Assembly: GCA_963776675.1 (NCBI GenBank)
Contig: CAVZNR010000021.1
Coordinates: forward strand, 1 to 64,000
Direction: 5' to 3'
From: Hyphomicrobium_A sp963776675
Lineage (GTDB): Bacteria > Pseudomonadota > Alphaproteobacteria > Rhizobiales > Hyphomicrobiaceae
DNA: 64,000 bases
Shown here: positions 50,490 to 60,992 of the stretch, piece by piece
Layout of the letters: every line of letters starts with the position of its first letter
Position numbering within the stretch: position 1 is the first letter of the stretch
Notes under the pieces: model-generated
The model's input: only the letters and a program-made list of their open reading frames with translations
Database searches by the model: none
Told to the model about the DNA's origin: nothing
Position numbers and translations under genes: made by a program

Positions 50490-50783
50490 ATGATAAAGTC
50501 CGAGTTGATCCACAAGATCGCAAATTCGAACCCACATCTTTATCACCGCGACGTCGAGCGAATAGTGAAAGTGGTCTTCGACGAGATCGTCGAAGCGCTG
50601 TCACGCGGAGACCGCGTTGAGCTGCGTGGCTTCGGCGCCTTCACGGTCAAGCACCGGGCAGCCCGGCAGGGTCGCAACCCGCGCACGGGAAAGTCGGTGT
50701 CGGTCGCGGAGAAATTCGTGCCCTTCTTCAAGACGGGCAAGGAGCTGCGCGAGCGTCTGAACCGCGATAAGGAAAACCACTAG
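50490..50783 (+). CDS. ihfB: Integration host factor subunit beta
   Basis: 97-residue HU/IHF-family DNA-bending protein: MIKSELIHKIA, the RGFGAFTVKHRAARQGRNPRTG DNA-binding arm and a C-terminal helix. It pairs with IhfA, which is not in this window. ATG 50490 is the natural start. It follows sppA in the conserved order. Confidence 0.95.
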   Translation: MIKSELIHKIANSNPHLYHRDVERIVKVVFDEIVEALSRGDRVELRGFGAFTVKHRAARQGRNPRTGKSVSVAEKFVPFFKTGKELRERLNRDKENH

Positions 50784-50854
50784 TGTGACGATCGAGAAAT
50801 TCGCCATTACTCTCGGCACGGCTTGCAGCGAATTTCTCGAATTGGATGACACTA
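50781..50854. repeat. Inverted-repeat element overlapping the end of ihfB
   Basis: TAGTGT (50781-50786, beginning at the ihfB stop) pairs with ACACTA (50849-50854), and a perfect 12-bp inner pair at 50793-50804 and 50828-50839 encloses 23 bases. This large stem could be a terminator, an mRNA stabiliser or a RIME-like repeat. Confidence 0.6.
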
Positions 50855-50960
50855 GAAGCGCAACCTTGCTCGTGTTGGTTCGATCGCAAGGTTCGTTCAA
50901 CTGTTGCCGCGAGGTCCTGCGAGCTTCGCGATCGGTACACTAGCCTCGAGGTTTCCTGAC

Positions 50961-51308
50961 GTGCTGCGGCGGATCGTTTGGCTTCTCATCGCCTTACCGG
51001 CGGGATTGCTGCTCGTGACGTTGGCTGTCGCCAACCGCCACGATGTGCGTCTTTCGCTCGATCCGTTTCGCCCCGAGGCGCCCGTCCTTTCGCTGGTTCT
51101 GCCGTTCTACGCCTACCTCTTTGCGGCCATCCTTGTCGGCATCTTGCTGGGCGGCGTCGCCATGTGGCTGAGCCAGGGCCGATGGCGTAAGTCGGCCCGC
51201 GTGCAAGGTCGCGCCGCAGCGCGATGGCATGCCGAGGCCGATCGCCTGACGCGCGAGCGCGATGCGCTCGCCGCCGGCCCCAAACGGCTCGCCGCAACCG
51301 GCTCGTGA
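50961..51308 (+). CDS. lapA: LapA-domain (DUF1049) membrane protein
   Basis: 115-residue protein with two N-terminal helices (about 4-24 and 45-70) separated by a short loop, then a coiled-coil tail. The pattern is the LapA/DUF1049 family; E. coli LapA works with LapB in lipopolysaccharide assembly control. No lapB is adjacent. GTG 50961 is chosen with GAGG upstream; a longer frame from 50904 lacks a better site. Confidence 0.82.
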   Translation: MLRRIVWLLIALPAGLLLVTLAVANRHDVRLSLDPFRPEAPVLSLVLPFYAYLFAAILVGILLGGVAMWLSQGRWRKSARVQGRAAARWHAEADRLTRERDALAAGPKRLAATGS

Positions 51309-51348
51309 GCGCCGCGGCGTGCATCGCACCTGCAGCCTCTGACAAGCC

Positions 51349-52029
51349 ATGACAATCGATGTGAAAATTTGCGGACTGAAGACCGAGGCGGCGCTCGAGG
51401 CGGCGATCGCGGGCGGGGCCGACTACGTCGGGCTCGTGCTCCACGACGCGAGCCCGCGCAACGTCAATCTCGAGACCGCGCACCGCCTCGCGGAGACGGC
51501 GCGTGGCAGGGCCAAGGTCGTGGCGCTTCTCGTCGATCCCGATGACCGTCGTCTGGCCGACGTCGTCGCGGTCGTCGATCCCGACGTCATCCAGCTGCAC
51601 GGCTCCGAGACGCCTGCGCGCGTCGCCGAGATCGCTGAGCGCTTTGCGCGCCCCGTGCTCAAGGCCGTCAAGGTTGCCAGCGCCGCCGACGCCCAGGCGG
51701 CGCTCTCCTATGCCGCCGCCGATCTGATCCTTTTCGATGCCAAGGCGCCCGAAGGCCGCCCGGGCGTGCTCCCCGGCGGCAACGGCGTGGCCTTCGATTG
51801 GCAGGTGCTGGAGGGCGTCCGCGGCAAGCTCGCCTACATGCTGGCCGGCGGCCTGACGCCCCAGAACGTGGCCGAGGCCATCCGCCGGACCGGCGCCACG
51901 GCCGTCGACGTCTCCTCGGGCGTTGAGAGCCGTCCGGGCGAGAAGGACAGCGAGCTGATCCGCCGCTTCCTTCACGCGGCAAAGACCGCTAATCAAGTCC
52001 CCTCTCCCGGCACCGGCGAGACGGGCTGA
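51349..52029 (+). CDS. trpF: Phosphoribosylanthranilate isomerase
   Basis: Third step of tryptophan synthesis. TIM-barrel motifs KICGLK, VGLVLHDASPRNV, DVIQLHG and MLAGGLTPQNV are present. The last ten codons (VPSPGTGETG) lie in a small palindrome (52003-52021) and look like an addition to the normal C-terminus. It begins trpF-trpB-trpA. Confidence 0.94.
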   Translation: MTIDVKICGLKTEAALEAAIAGGADYVGLVLHDASPRNVNLETAHRLAETARGRAKVVALLVDPDDRRLADVVAVVDPDVIQLHGSETPARVAEIAERFARPVLKAVKVASAADAQAALSYAAADLILFDAKAPEGRPGVLPGGNGVAFDWQVLEGVRGKLAYMLAGGLTPQNVAEAIRRTGATAVDVSSGVESRPGEKDSELIRRFLHAAKTANQVPSPGTGETG

Positions 52030-52041
52030 ACAGGAGCCGCA

Positions 52042-53313
52042 ATGGCCGCGACAAGTCAAAAATCGAGCGACGCCAAGCTCAACACGATGCGCAGCGGACC
52101 GGACGAGCGCGGGCACTTCGGCATCTTCGGCGGGCGCTTCGTCGCCGAGACGCTGATGCCGCTGATCCTCGAGCTTGAGCGCGCCTATAACGATGCCAAG
52201 GCGGATCCCACATTCCAGGCGGAGCTCGACGATCTCAATACGCACTACTCGGGCCGTCCGAGCCCGCTCTATTTCGCCGAGCGGCTGACCGAGCACCTGC
52301 GGGAGGTGTCCGCCTCATCCGGCGGCAAGGGCGGCGCCAAAATCTACTTCAAGCGCGACGAGCTCAACCACACCGGCTCGCACAAGATCAACAATTGCCT
52401 CGGCCAGATTCTGCTCGCGCGGCGCATGGGCAAGACGCGCATCATCGCCGAGACGGGCGCCGGCCAGCATGGCGTCGCCGTCGCCACCGTGTGCGCGCGC
52501 TTCGGGTTGCCGTGCGAGGTGTTCATGGGCGCGACCGATGTCGAGCGCCAGAAGCCCAACGTGTTTCGCATGAAGCTGTTAGGCGCCAAGGTCAATCCGG
52601 TGACCAGCGGTGCCGGCACGCTCAAAGATGCCATGAACGAGGCGCTGCGCGATTGGGTCACCAACGTGCACGACACCTACTACATCATCGGCACGGTGGC
52701 GGGGCCGCATCCCTACCCCGAGCTCGTGCGCAACTTCCAGTCGGTGATCGGCAAGGAGGTGCGCGAGCAGATGATGGCGGCCGAGGGACGCCTTCCCGAC
52801 ACGCTCGTCGCCTGCATCGGCGGCGGCTCCAACGCCATGGGGCTGTTCCATCCGTTCCTCGATGACGCCAGCGTCAAGATCTTCGGCGTCGAAGCCGGCG
52901 GCCACGGGCTCGAGGTGCCGAACGGGCACGCCGCCTCCATGAATGGTGGGCAACCCGGCGTCCTGCACGGCAACCGCACGTATCTCTTGCAGGACGACGA
53001 CGGCCAGATCCTCGAAGGCCACTCCATCTCGGCCGGACTCGACTATCCCGGCGTCGGGCCCGAGCACGCCTGGCTGAGAGATTCCGGCCGCGTCACGTAC
53101 GTGTCGGCGACCGACAAGGAAGCGCTGGAGGCGTTCCAGCTGTGCACCAAGCTCGAGGGCATCATCCCGGCGCTCGAGCCCGCGCATGCGCTGGCTTACG
53201 TCACCAAGCTCGCGCCGACGCTGCCCAAGGACAATCTGCTCGTGATGAACATGTGTGGGCGCGGCGACAAGGACATCTTCGCCGTCGCCGGCCACCTCGG
53301 CATGGAGATGTGA
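52042..53313 (+). CDS. trpB: Tryptophan synthase beta chain
   Basis: PLP enzyme condensing indole and serine. The PLP lysine is in NHTGSHKINN, the phosphate-binding segment is CIGGGSNAMG, and the 423-residue length is slightly long because of a 15-residue N-terminal extension. It lies 12 bases after trpF and 10 before trpA. Confidence 0.96.
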   Translation: MAATSQKSSDAKLNTMRSGPDERGHFGIFGGRFVAETLMPLILELERAYNDAKADPTFQAELDDLNTHYSGRPSPLYFAERLTEHLREVSASSGGKGGAKIYFKRDELNHTGSHKINNCLGQILLARRMGKTRIIAETGAGQHGVAVATVCARFGLPCEVFMGATDVERQKPNVFRMKLLGAKVNPVTSGAGTLKDAMNEALRDWVTNVHDTYYIIGTVAGPHPYPELVRNFQSVIGKEVREQMMAAEGRLPDTLVACIGGGSNAMGLFHPFLDDASVKIFGVEAGGHGLEVPNGHAASMNGGQPGVLHGNRTYLLQDDDGQILEGHSISAGLDYPGVGPEHAWLRDSGRVTYVSATDKEALEAFQLCTKLEGIIPALEPAHALAYVTKLAPTLPKDNLLVMNMCGRGDKDIFAVAGHLGMEM

Positions 53314-53323
53314 CGCGGCGCCC

Positions 53324-54151
53324 ATGACAAAACAGACCCGTATCGATCGCCGCTTCGCCAAGCTCAAGACGGAAGGCCGCAAGGGCCTCGTCACCTTCGT
53401 GACGGCGGGCGACCCCGACTTCGAGACCTCGAAAAAGATCTTGCTCGGGCTGCCCGCGGCCGGCGCCGACGTGATCGAGCTCGGCATGCCGTTCTCCGAT
53501 CCCATGGCCGACGGTCCGGCGATCCAGGCCTCCTCGCTGCGCGCGCTGAAGGCCGGCCACAAGATGAAAAAGACCCTCGATCTGGTTGCCGCGTTCCGTA
53601 ACACGGATGCGGACACGCCCATCGTGCTCATGGGCTATTACAACCCGATCTACGTCTATCCCAACGCCGCGTTCCTGAAGGATGCCGCCGCCGCCGGTGT
53701 CGACGGGCTGATCGTCGTCGACGTGCCGCCCGAGGCGGACGAGGAGCTGTGCCTGCCGGCCGCGGAGCAGGGGCTCAACTTCATTCGGCTGGCCACGCCT
53801 ACGACCGATGAGCGGCGCCTGCCGACCGTCCTGCGCAATACCTCGGGCTTCCTCTACTACGTATCGATCACCGGCATCACCGGTGCTGCCGCGCCCGATG
53901 TTAATGCCGTTCACCGGCACGTGCGGCAAATTAAGGCGGCCACCAGCCTTCCTATTGCCGTCGGCTTCGGCATAAAGAGCGCCGAGCAGGCCAAGGCCTT
54001 GGCAGAGGTCGCAGATGCCGTCGTGGTCGGCTCGGCGCTGGTCGGGGCCATTGAGAAGAGCTTGGGGCCGGACGGCCGCTCCACTAGCAAGACGGTGCCG
54101 TCTGTCCTAGACTTGGTGCAGTCGTTGGCAGGCGCCCTGCGCGCCGCCTAG
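53324..54151 (+). CDS. trpA: Tryptophan synthase alpha chain
   Basis: Cleaves indole-3-glycerol phosphate to indole. The catalytic Glu is in ELGMPFSDPMADGPAIQ and the catalytic Asp in IVVDVPPE. ATG 53324 gives 275 residues. It completes the trpF-trpB-trpA block and forms the alpha2-beta2 complex with TrpB. Confidence 0.95.
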   Translation: MTKQTRIDRRFAKLKTEGRKGLVTFVTAGDPDFETSKKILLGLPAAGADVIELGMPFSDPMADGPAIQASSLRALKAGHKMKKTLDLVAAFRNTDADTPIVLMGYYNPIYVYPNAAFLKDAAAAGVDGLIVVDVPPEADEELCLPAAEQGLNFIRLATPTTDERRLPTVLRNTSGFLYYVSITGITGAAAPDVNAVHRHVRQIKAATSLPIAVGFGIKSAEQAKALAEVADAVVVGSALVGAIEKSLGPDGRSTSKTVPSVLDLVQSLAGALRAA

Positions 54152-54288
54152 GCGGCAATCAGGCCTAAAAATCGGCCCCGCGCGAATTGCTGCGGTGCGG
54201 GGATAGCGCCTATATTAAGGGTTCCGTACGGTTCGATATGCTACTCTGATGCCAGCAAGCATCATGGTTCAGATCATGGTCCTATCGT

Positions 54289-54316
54289 CATGGGCCCGCA
54301 GCAGTCGGGCCCCATG
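54289..54316 (+). promoter_or_regulatory. Hairpin in the accD leader
   Basis: A 10-bp stem with one bulge (CATGGGCCCG with CGGGCCCCATG) lies 60 bases upstream of the accD start. It might affect expression; no known riboswitch class is recognised. Confidence 0.35.
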
Positions 54317-54376
54317 TATTTCGGACCGGGGTAGCGCGCCGCGGAAGCCGATTAGGCTGGTGAGAGGCCAAAGAGC

Positions 54377-55468
54377 GTGAACTGGATTAACAACGTCGTC
54401 CGACCCAAGATCCGCAGCTTCCTGACCACGAAGCGCGAGGTGCCGGACAATCTGTGGGTGAAGTGCCCGGAAACCGGGCAGATGGTCTTCTACAAGGATC
54501 TCGAGGCCAACCAGTTCGTGGTGCCCGGGTCCAACTTCCACATGCGCATGTCGGCCGATGCGCGCCTCAACAATCTTTTCGACAACGGCGAGTACGAGGC
54601 GGTTTCCGTCCCCCCCGTGGCGCAGGACCCCCTGAAGTTCCGCGACGGGCGCCGCTACACGGACCGGTTGCGCGACGCCAAGGCGGCAACGAACTTCGAG
54701 GACGCCATCCTCGTGGGCGAGGGCAAGCTCGATGGCCTCGACATCGTGGCCGCCGCCCAGGACTTCCGCTTCATGGCAGGCTCGCTCGGCATGGCCGCCG
54801 GCGAGGCCGTCATCACCGGCATGATGCGCGCGGTCGAGAAGAAGACACCCTTCATTCTGTTTGCCGCCTCGGGCGGCGCGCGCATGCAGGAAGGCATCCT
54901 GTCGCTCATGCAGATGCCGCGCACGACCATCGCCGTGCAGCGCCTGCGCGAGGAGGGCCTGCCCTACATCGTGGTGCTGACCGATCCGACCACCGGCGGC
55001 GTCACCGCTTCCTACGCCATGCTGGGCGACATCCACATCGCCGAGCCCGGCGCGCTCATCTGCTTTGCCGGCCCGCGCGTCATCCAGCAGACCATCCGCG
55101 AGCAGCTTCCCGAAGGCTTCCAGCGCGCCGAGTACCTGCTGGCGCACGGCATGATCGACATGGTGGTGCACCGCCACCAGCTGCGCGAGACGCTGAGCCG
55201 CATCTGCCAGGTGCTGATGGTACCCGTCGCCGCGCCCAAGAGCGCCGACAAAACCAAGAGCAAACGTCTCAACGGCCAGCCCTACGTCAACGGCCGCGCG
55301 GTCGGCGCCCCGGCGATCGAGACCGGCGCGCCGGCGGTGGTGGAGCCGGAGATCCTCGGGCCCGAGGAGCGCTTCGACTCTTCGCGACTTGAGACGCGTG
55401 ACAAGCCGCGCAAGGACGAGGAACCCGAGTCCGGCCGCACCCAATCGAAGGACGGACAGCATCCTTAG
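54377..55468 (+). CDS. accD: Acetyl-CoA carboxylase carboxyltransferase subunit beta, zinc-finger cysteines lost
   Basis: Beta half of the carboxyltransferase that makes malonyl-CoA. The catalytic core is intact (FAASGGARMQEGI, TDPTTGGVTASYAMLGD). In E. coli the N-terminus has a C4 zinc finger; here the same place reads KCPETGQ... and VVPGSNFH, keeping just one Cys. This loss appears to be shared by related Rhizobiales. A charged, disordered 70-residue tail follows. It is in the normal place between trpA and folC. Confidence 0.94.
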   Translation: MNWINNVVRPKIRSFLTTKREVPDNLWVKCPETGQMVFYKDLEANQFVVPGSNFHMRMSADARLNNLFDNGEYEAVSVPPVAQDPLKFRDGRRYTDRLRDAKAATNFEDAILVGEGKLDGLDIVAAAQDFRFMAGSLGMAAGEAVITGMMRAVEKKTPFILFAASGGARMQEGILSLMQMPRTTIAVQRLREEGLPYIVVLTDPTTGGVTASYAMLGDIHIAEPGALICFAGPRVIQQTIREQLPEGFQRAEYLLAHGMIDMVVHRHQLRETLSRICQVLMVPVAAPKSADKTKSKRLNGQPYVNGRAVGAPAIETGAPAVVEPEILGPEERFDSSRLETRDKPRKDEEPESGRTQSKDGQHP

Positions 55469-55585
55469 ATTTCGGGCGCGTGCCCATAGCCTCAACGGCG
55501 CGTTCGATCCTCTGAACACAAAAATCACGGCGGACCCTTTGGGCGGTTCGGCCCGTAGAGGGGGTCCGGCACAGGCCGGCTCATC

Positions 55586-56957
55586 ATGACGCGCGACAGG
55601 GCAACGGCCGACATGCCGACGAGCGCGCAGCTCCTCGCCGAGCTGAAGCTCCTGCATCCGCTTTTGATCGACCTGTCCTTGGGGCGCGTCGAGCGGCTGC
55701 TCGCCAAGCTCGGCGATCCCCACAAGCGCCTGCCGCCCGTCGTGCACATCGCCGGCACCAACGGCAAGGGCTCGGTCACGGCCTACCTGAAGGCGATGCT
55801 GGAGGCCGCTGGCGCGCGCGTGCACGTCTACACCTCACCGCATCTGGTGCGCTTCCACGAGCGCATCGAGCTCGCCGGTGCCGACGGCAAGGCGCGCCCC
55901 ATCGGCGAGGAGACCTTGATCGACGTCCTGACGCGCACGCAGGCCGTCAATGGCGCCGACGACATCACCCAATTCGAGATCACGACGGCTGGCGCCTTCC
56001 TCGCCTTCGCCGAGCATCCCGCCGACGTGCTGCTGTTGGAGGTCGGGCTCGGCGGGCGGCTCGATGCCACCAACGTCGTCGCCAACCCGGCGCTCACCGT
56101 CATCACGCCGATCTCGCTCGACCATTCCGAGAAGCTCGGCGCCACGCTCGCCAAGATCGCCTACGAGAAGGCGGGCATCCTGCGCAAAGGCGTACCGGTC
56201 GTCATTTCGCAGCAGGACGTGGAAGCCGAGGTGGTGATCCGCAACGAGGCGCGCCGCGTCGGCGCGCCGGTCGTCGCCTGGGGCGAGCACTTCGACGCCT
56301 ACGAGCAGCGCGGGCGCCTCGTGGTGCAGGCGGCAGACGAGCTTCTGGACCTGCCGCTGCCGGCGCTGGTGGGACCGCATCAGGTGGTCAACGGCGGCAC
56401 GGCGGTTGCCGCCGCGCTGCAGCTGCGCCCGCGCCTGCCGGGCGTCGCGCTCGACGAATGGGCGATCGAGCAGGGTTTCGGCGCACGCGCGCTGGCCGGC
56501 GCGCATGCAGCGGCTCGATACCGGCCCGCTGCCGTCCCTGTTGAAGCCGGGAACCGAGCTGTGGCTCGACGGCGGGCACAACCCGGCCGCCGCGCGCGCC
56601 CTGGCGCAGACGCTCGCCGATCTGGAGGAGCGCGCGCCCAAGCCCGTGCACCTGATCGTCGGCATGATGGGCTTGAAGGATTCCGACGGTTTCCTGTCCG
56701 CCTTCCGTGGGCTCGCCCGTCACGTGGTCACCGTTCCCATTCCCGGCGCGCACGAGGCGCCGCATGCGCCCGAGGCGCTCGCCGACACGGCGCGCCTGTG
56801 CGGGCTCGAGGCCGAGTGGGCGTGCGACGTGGAAACCGCGCTGAAGCGCACCGATCAGTTCGAGCCCGGCCCCAAGCGCATCCTCATCTGCGGATCGCTC
56901 TATCTCGCCGGCCACGTGCTGGGCCTGCAGGAAGGCGTCGAGCCGCAAGCCAACTGA
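55586..56957 (+). CDS. folC: Folylpolyglutamate synthase / dihydrofolate synthase, one +1 frameshift
   Basis: Mur-ligase-type enzyme adding glutamate to dihydropteroate or folates. The P-loop HIAGTNGKGSV is at about residue 51 and LLLEVGLGGRLDATN follows. Near 56484-56492 the frame shifts by one extra base within a CG-repeat (GCGCACGCGCGCTGG); corrected, it reads RWPARMQRLDTGPLP and continues to DGGHNPAAA. Length after correction is 456 residues. Confidence 0.92.
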
Positions 56958-56967
56958 GCCGCTAAAC

Positions 56968-56997
56968 GAAACGGCCCCGCCGAAGCGGGGCCGTTTC
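56968..56997. terminator. Bidirectional terminator between folC and trxA
   Basis: A perfect 13-bp stem (56968-56980 with 56985-56997) has a four-base CGAA loop and A's and T's at its base. It lies between the convergent folC and trxA genes. Confidence 0.88.
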
Positions 56998-57020
56998 AAT
57001 AGATCGATGCTCGGTCAGGC

Positions 57021-57347
57021 TCAGGCCATGACGGACGAGTTGATCCAGTCCTCGAGCTTCTTCTTCTGCACCAGCGCGCCCGTGTGCGCCGCCGCGACCT
57101 CGCCGTTCTTGAACAGCATCAGCGTCGGCATGGCGCGGATATTGTACTTGCCGGTCACGGCGGGGTTCTGGTCGACGTCGAGCTTCACGACCTTCACCTT
57201 GCCGGCCATCTCCTGTGCGACCTGCTCGAGCGCGGGAGCCATCGCCTTGCACGGCCCGCACCACTCGGCAAAAAAGTCCACGAGAACCGGTTCCGTGGAC
57301 TTCAAGACCTCCTGCTCGAAGGTGCTGTCGGACACTGCGTTTGCCAT
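57021..57347 (-). CDS. trxA: Thioredoxin
   Basis: 108-residue thioredoxin with active site WCGPC near residue 30 and the cis-Pro in RAMPTLMLF. General cytoplasmic disulfide reductant. It sits downstream of addB-addA on the minus strand, the usual alphaproteobacterial order. Confidence 0.96.
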   Translation of the reverse strand: MANAVSDSTFEQEVLKSTEPVLVDFFAEWCGPCKAMAPALEQVAQEMAGKVKVVKLDVDQNPAVTGKYNIRAMPTLMLFKNGEVAAAHTGALVQKKKLEDWINSSVMA

Positions 57348-57409
57348 ATGAACGGTCTCCTTATCGCGCTTTGAGCGATGGTGTTTTGGCAGCTTGTTCC
57401 TGCGGGAAG

Positions 57410-60400
57410 TTAGGAATGCACCTCGTTAGCGTCAAGGACACTTACGTCCAGATCCCAAAGGCGCGTGGCGTAATCGTCGAGAACCTCGCCCGGGACTTGC
57501 ATGATTCGCGGGGCCTCGGTCCATAACAGGGCCGCCTTTACTTGGCGACCGGGATAGATCTCCAAAAGCGCCAGCCGATAGGCCGCAAGCTGAAAAAGGT
57601 AAGCTTTGGCAACGCCTTCCACCTTCAGCGGGGGTGGCCGGTTGGTCTTGTAGTCGACGATCAGGATCTCATCGCCGTCCTCTACAAGGCGATCGATCTG
57701 GCCGATCAGCTTGAGGGCCGGCCGATTCGGCTTGGGGTTGCGCAGCTGCGCCACAATCGGCACCTCGGCGCGGCTTTGCGGCCCGAACAGCGCGGCGAAG
57801 GCGGCATCGTTAAGGATAGCCAGCGTCTCCCGCACGATGCCATCTCGCACGCGCGTCGAAAGCGTCGCCCCGCGCAGCCCCACGAAGCCTTTCGCCGCCG
57901 CGGGCCATCGGGCCGCGGGCAGCGTCGGCAGATATTGCAGCAGCGCATGCGTGAGCGTGCCGCGCAGGAAGCGGCTCTCGCCCGCCGAGGTGAGCGGCGA
58001 CGGCATCGCTGGCTCCTCGCGCGCCGCCTCGCCGCGCGGCTGCGCCGGCAGCGGCTCGCCCGTCTCGTCGGGCGCGTAGGCCTCCAGGCGCGACGGCGCC
58101 AGCGGAATGGTGAGGCCCGGCTCGCGCGGAGCTGAGCTTTTCGCCCACGCCGGCAAAGCGACGGCGCCGGTCGTGTCGGCGATCACGTGGCGCGTCGGCT
58201 CCGGCTCTGTCGATTGATCGGCATGTAAGCGGCGCACGCGCGTGCCGTCGGGGAGCTCGACTTCGCTCAGCATCGCGCTCAGCTGCGTGTCGATGATCTC
58301 GTACCAGCAGTCGTTGGGGCGCTGCTTCTTGCCTTCGAAGCCGGCGACGTACAGCCGGTCGCGCGCGCGCGTCATCGCCACGTAGAGCAGGCGGTTGCGC
58401 TCGTGCGCGTCGAGCGCATCGCGCTGCTGGCGCGCCTTGGCAATGGCCTCCACGTTGCCCGTGCCCTTGACGCGCCACACGAACGGCTTGGCCTCCACGC
58501 CGTCGGGAAGCGCCATATCGGCGAGGTCGAATAGCGCCGTGCTGCCGCCGGTGGCGGTCGTGCACGTGTCGGGCAGGAACACGATCGGCGCCTCCAGCCC
58601 CTTGGCGCCGTGCACCGTCATCACGCGCACCTCGTTGCGCCCCTGCTCCATGTCGCGCTTCACCTCGCGCTCGGCCTCGGCGAGATAGGCGAGGAAGCCG
58701 GTGAGCGAGGGCGGCGCCTGGTCGTCATAGGCGAGCGCCAGGTTCAGGAACTCGTCCAGCGGGTCGGCGGCCTCGGGGCCGAGACGGGCGAGGAACCGCG
58801 CCCGCGCGCCCTCGCGGTCGAGGATGGCGGCAAAGAACTCGAACGGCGGCGCGAAATCGGCGCGCGCGCGCCAGCGCTTCAAGGTCTCGGCGGCAGCCTT
58901 CCAGGCGGGCTTGGTGTCGGCGGCATCGATCAGCGCCTTCCACAGGGTGCCCTTGCGCCCGACCGCCAGCGCCATGAGGTCGTCGTCGTCGAGGCCGACG
59001 AGCGGGCTCTTCAGGACCTCGGCGAGCGCCAGATCGTTCTCGGGCAGCGTCAGGAACTCGCCCAGCGAAACCAGGTCCTCGACCGCGATCTGCTCGGCGA
59101 GCCGCAGCCGGTCGGCGCCGGCCACGGGAATGTCGCGCGCCTTCAAGGCCGCAACCATGGGCCCCGCGAACGGCCGGCGCTTGCGCACCAGGATCAGGAT
59201 GTCGCTGGGGCGGACGGCGCGGTCCTCGCTGGCGAGACGCTCTCCGCCATCGAGCCAGCCCTTGATCGTATCGGCGATGCGCTCGGCGAGGCGCACCGCT
59301 GGCGCGCTCCCCGCACTCTCCGCAAGCGGTGCCCAGACATCGACCGGGCCGGTGTCCTCCTGCTGCTCCGTCGGCCACACCTCGACGAGGCCGGCATGGC
59401 CTAAGCGGTGCACCGCGTGACGGATCGTCGTCGCCTGCGCGGTCAGCCCCGGCGTGCGCCCGGCATCGGCAAAGACGCGATCGACGCTGGCGAGGATCGG
59501 CGCCACCGTGCGGAACGACAGATCGAGCGGAATGCGCTTCAGCGGCTGACCGAAATCCTGCGTGAGCTCGGCAAACGCGCGCGCCATCTCCTCGAACATG
59601 TGCGGGGCGGCACCCTGGAAGCTGTAGATCGACTGCTTCTCGTCGCCGACGGCAAAAATCGTGCGCGTCTCCTCGCGCTGCCCCGCGCCGGAGAAGAACT
59701 CCTGCGCCAGCGCCTTGACCACGTGCCACTGCTCGCGGCTGGTGTCCTGCGCCTCGTCGACGAGGATATGGTCGATGCCGCGGTCGAGCTTGTAGAGCAC
59801 CCACGCCGCCCACTGCTTCTCGTGCAGCAGGCTCACGGTCTTGGCGATGAGGTCCTCGTAATCGAGGGCGGCGCGCCGCGCCTTGGCATGGCCGTAGCGC
59901 TGCAGCACGGCGCCGGCGAGCCGCGTCAGCGCCATCGTCGCGGCGATGACGGCGAGCGCCTTGCGCTCGTTGAGCAGCTTGCAGAAGCGCGACTGCGCCG
60001 AGCTGAAGATCGTATCGAGGTCGGCATGCTCGGTCTTGATCGCCTTGCTCATCAGGCTTGCGCGGGCCTCGCCCTTGCCCGTGCAGAAGAAGGCTTCGAG
60101 CGCCTCGACGCGGGCACCCGCTCCGCGCGCTGCCAGCGCCGCCGCGACGGTCTCGGCAAGCTTGCGATCGTTGGTGCCGCCGCCGCTCAGCGCGTCGCGC
60201 AGGCGCTGCAGGTCGGGATCGCGCACCGTGTCGGCAAGCGCCCGCGTCAGGCCGTCGTGCGAGGCCTGCGCGCCGACGCCGAGCGCGCTCGCGGTAGAGC
60301 GCTTCCACCGGGGCCAGCTCGTCGGCCCCGGAGTCGGGATCGATGCGCAACACGACGTCGAGCCAGCGCCGCGCCGACAGCGCCTCGCGCAAAAGCTCGT

Positions 60401-60992
60401 CGAAGCGCTCGTCGGCGGCGAAGGGAATGGCCGCTTTGAGCGCGCGCCCCTCGGGCGAGCCAGGCGCGCGCGTGGCGAGAGTCAGCACCTGGTCGATGGC
60501 CTCGCGCTGGATGAGATGCGCGGTGGCGTCGTCGAGGATCGAGAAGCCCGGCGCCACGCCCGCCTCCAGCGGGAAGCGCTGCAACAGCCGCTCGCAGAAG
60601 GAGTGGATTGTCTGCACCTTGAGGCCGCCCGGCGTCTCGATCGCCATGGTGAAGAGCGTGCGTGCGCGCGCGATCTCTTCGGGCGTCGGTGCGTGCGCGT
60701 TGAGCTCGGTCAGCTTCGCTGTCAGCTCGTCCGGCGCCATGGTCACCCACTGCGCCAGCGTGTCGTAGACGCGCTTCGACATCTCGGCCGCCGCCGCCTT
60801 GGTGTAGGTGAGGCAGAGGATGCGCTCGGGGATCGTTCCCGCCAGCATGAGGCGCAACGCCCGCTGCGTCAGCACGTGCGTCTTGCCGGTGCCGGCGTTG
60901 GCGCTCACCCAGGCGGAGCTGCGCGGGTCGGCCGCCTCGCGCTGCGCGCGCTTGGTGCGCTCCAGGTCGCTCAGGGGCCGGTGCATCGTCAT
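57410..60992 (-). CDS. addA: Double-strand break repair helicase-nuclease AddA, one +1 frameshift
   Basis: UvrD-like helicase with a C-terminal nuclease, partner of AddB in RecBCD-type end processing. The Walker A motif is ANAGTGKT at about residue 33, helicase motif LVDEAQDTS follows, and the nuclease motif is EILIVDYKTNRPPP near the C-terminus. Near 60290-60294 one extra base shifts the frame; removing it gives YASALGVGAQASHDGLTRAL and a continuous 1,193-residue protein. ATG 60992 overlaps the addB stop (ATGA). Confidence 0.92.

Noticed and set aside
54269..55825. 518-codon minus-strand frame opposite accD
   Set aside because: Shadow frame in GC-rich DNA; the plus strand encodes AccD with intact motifs.
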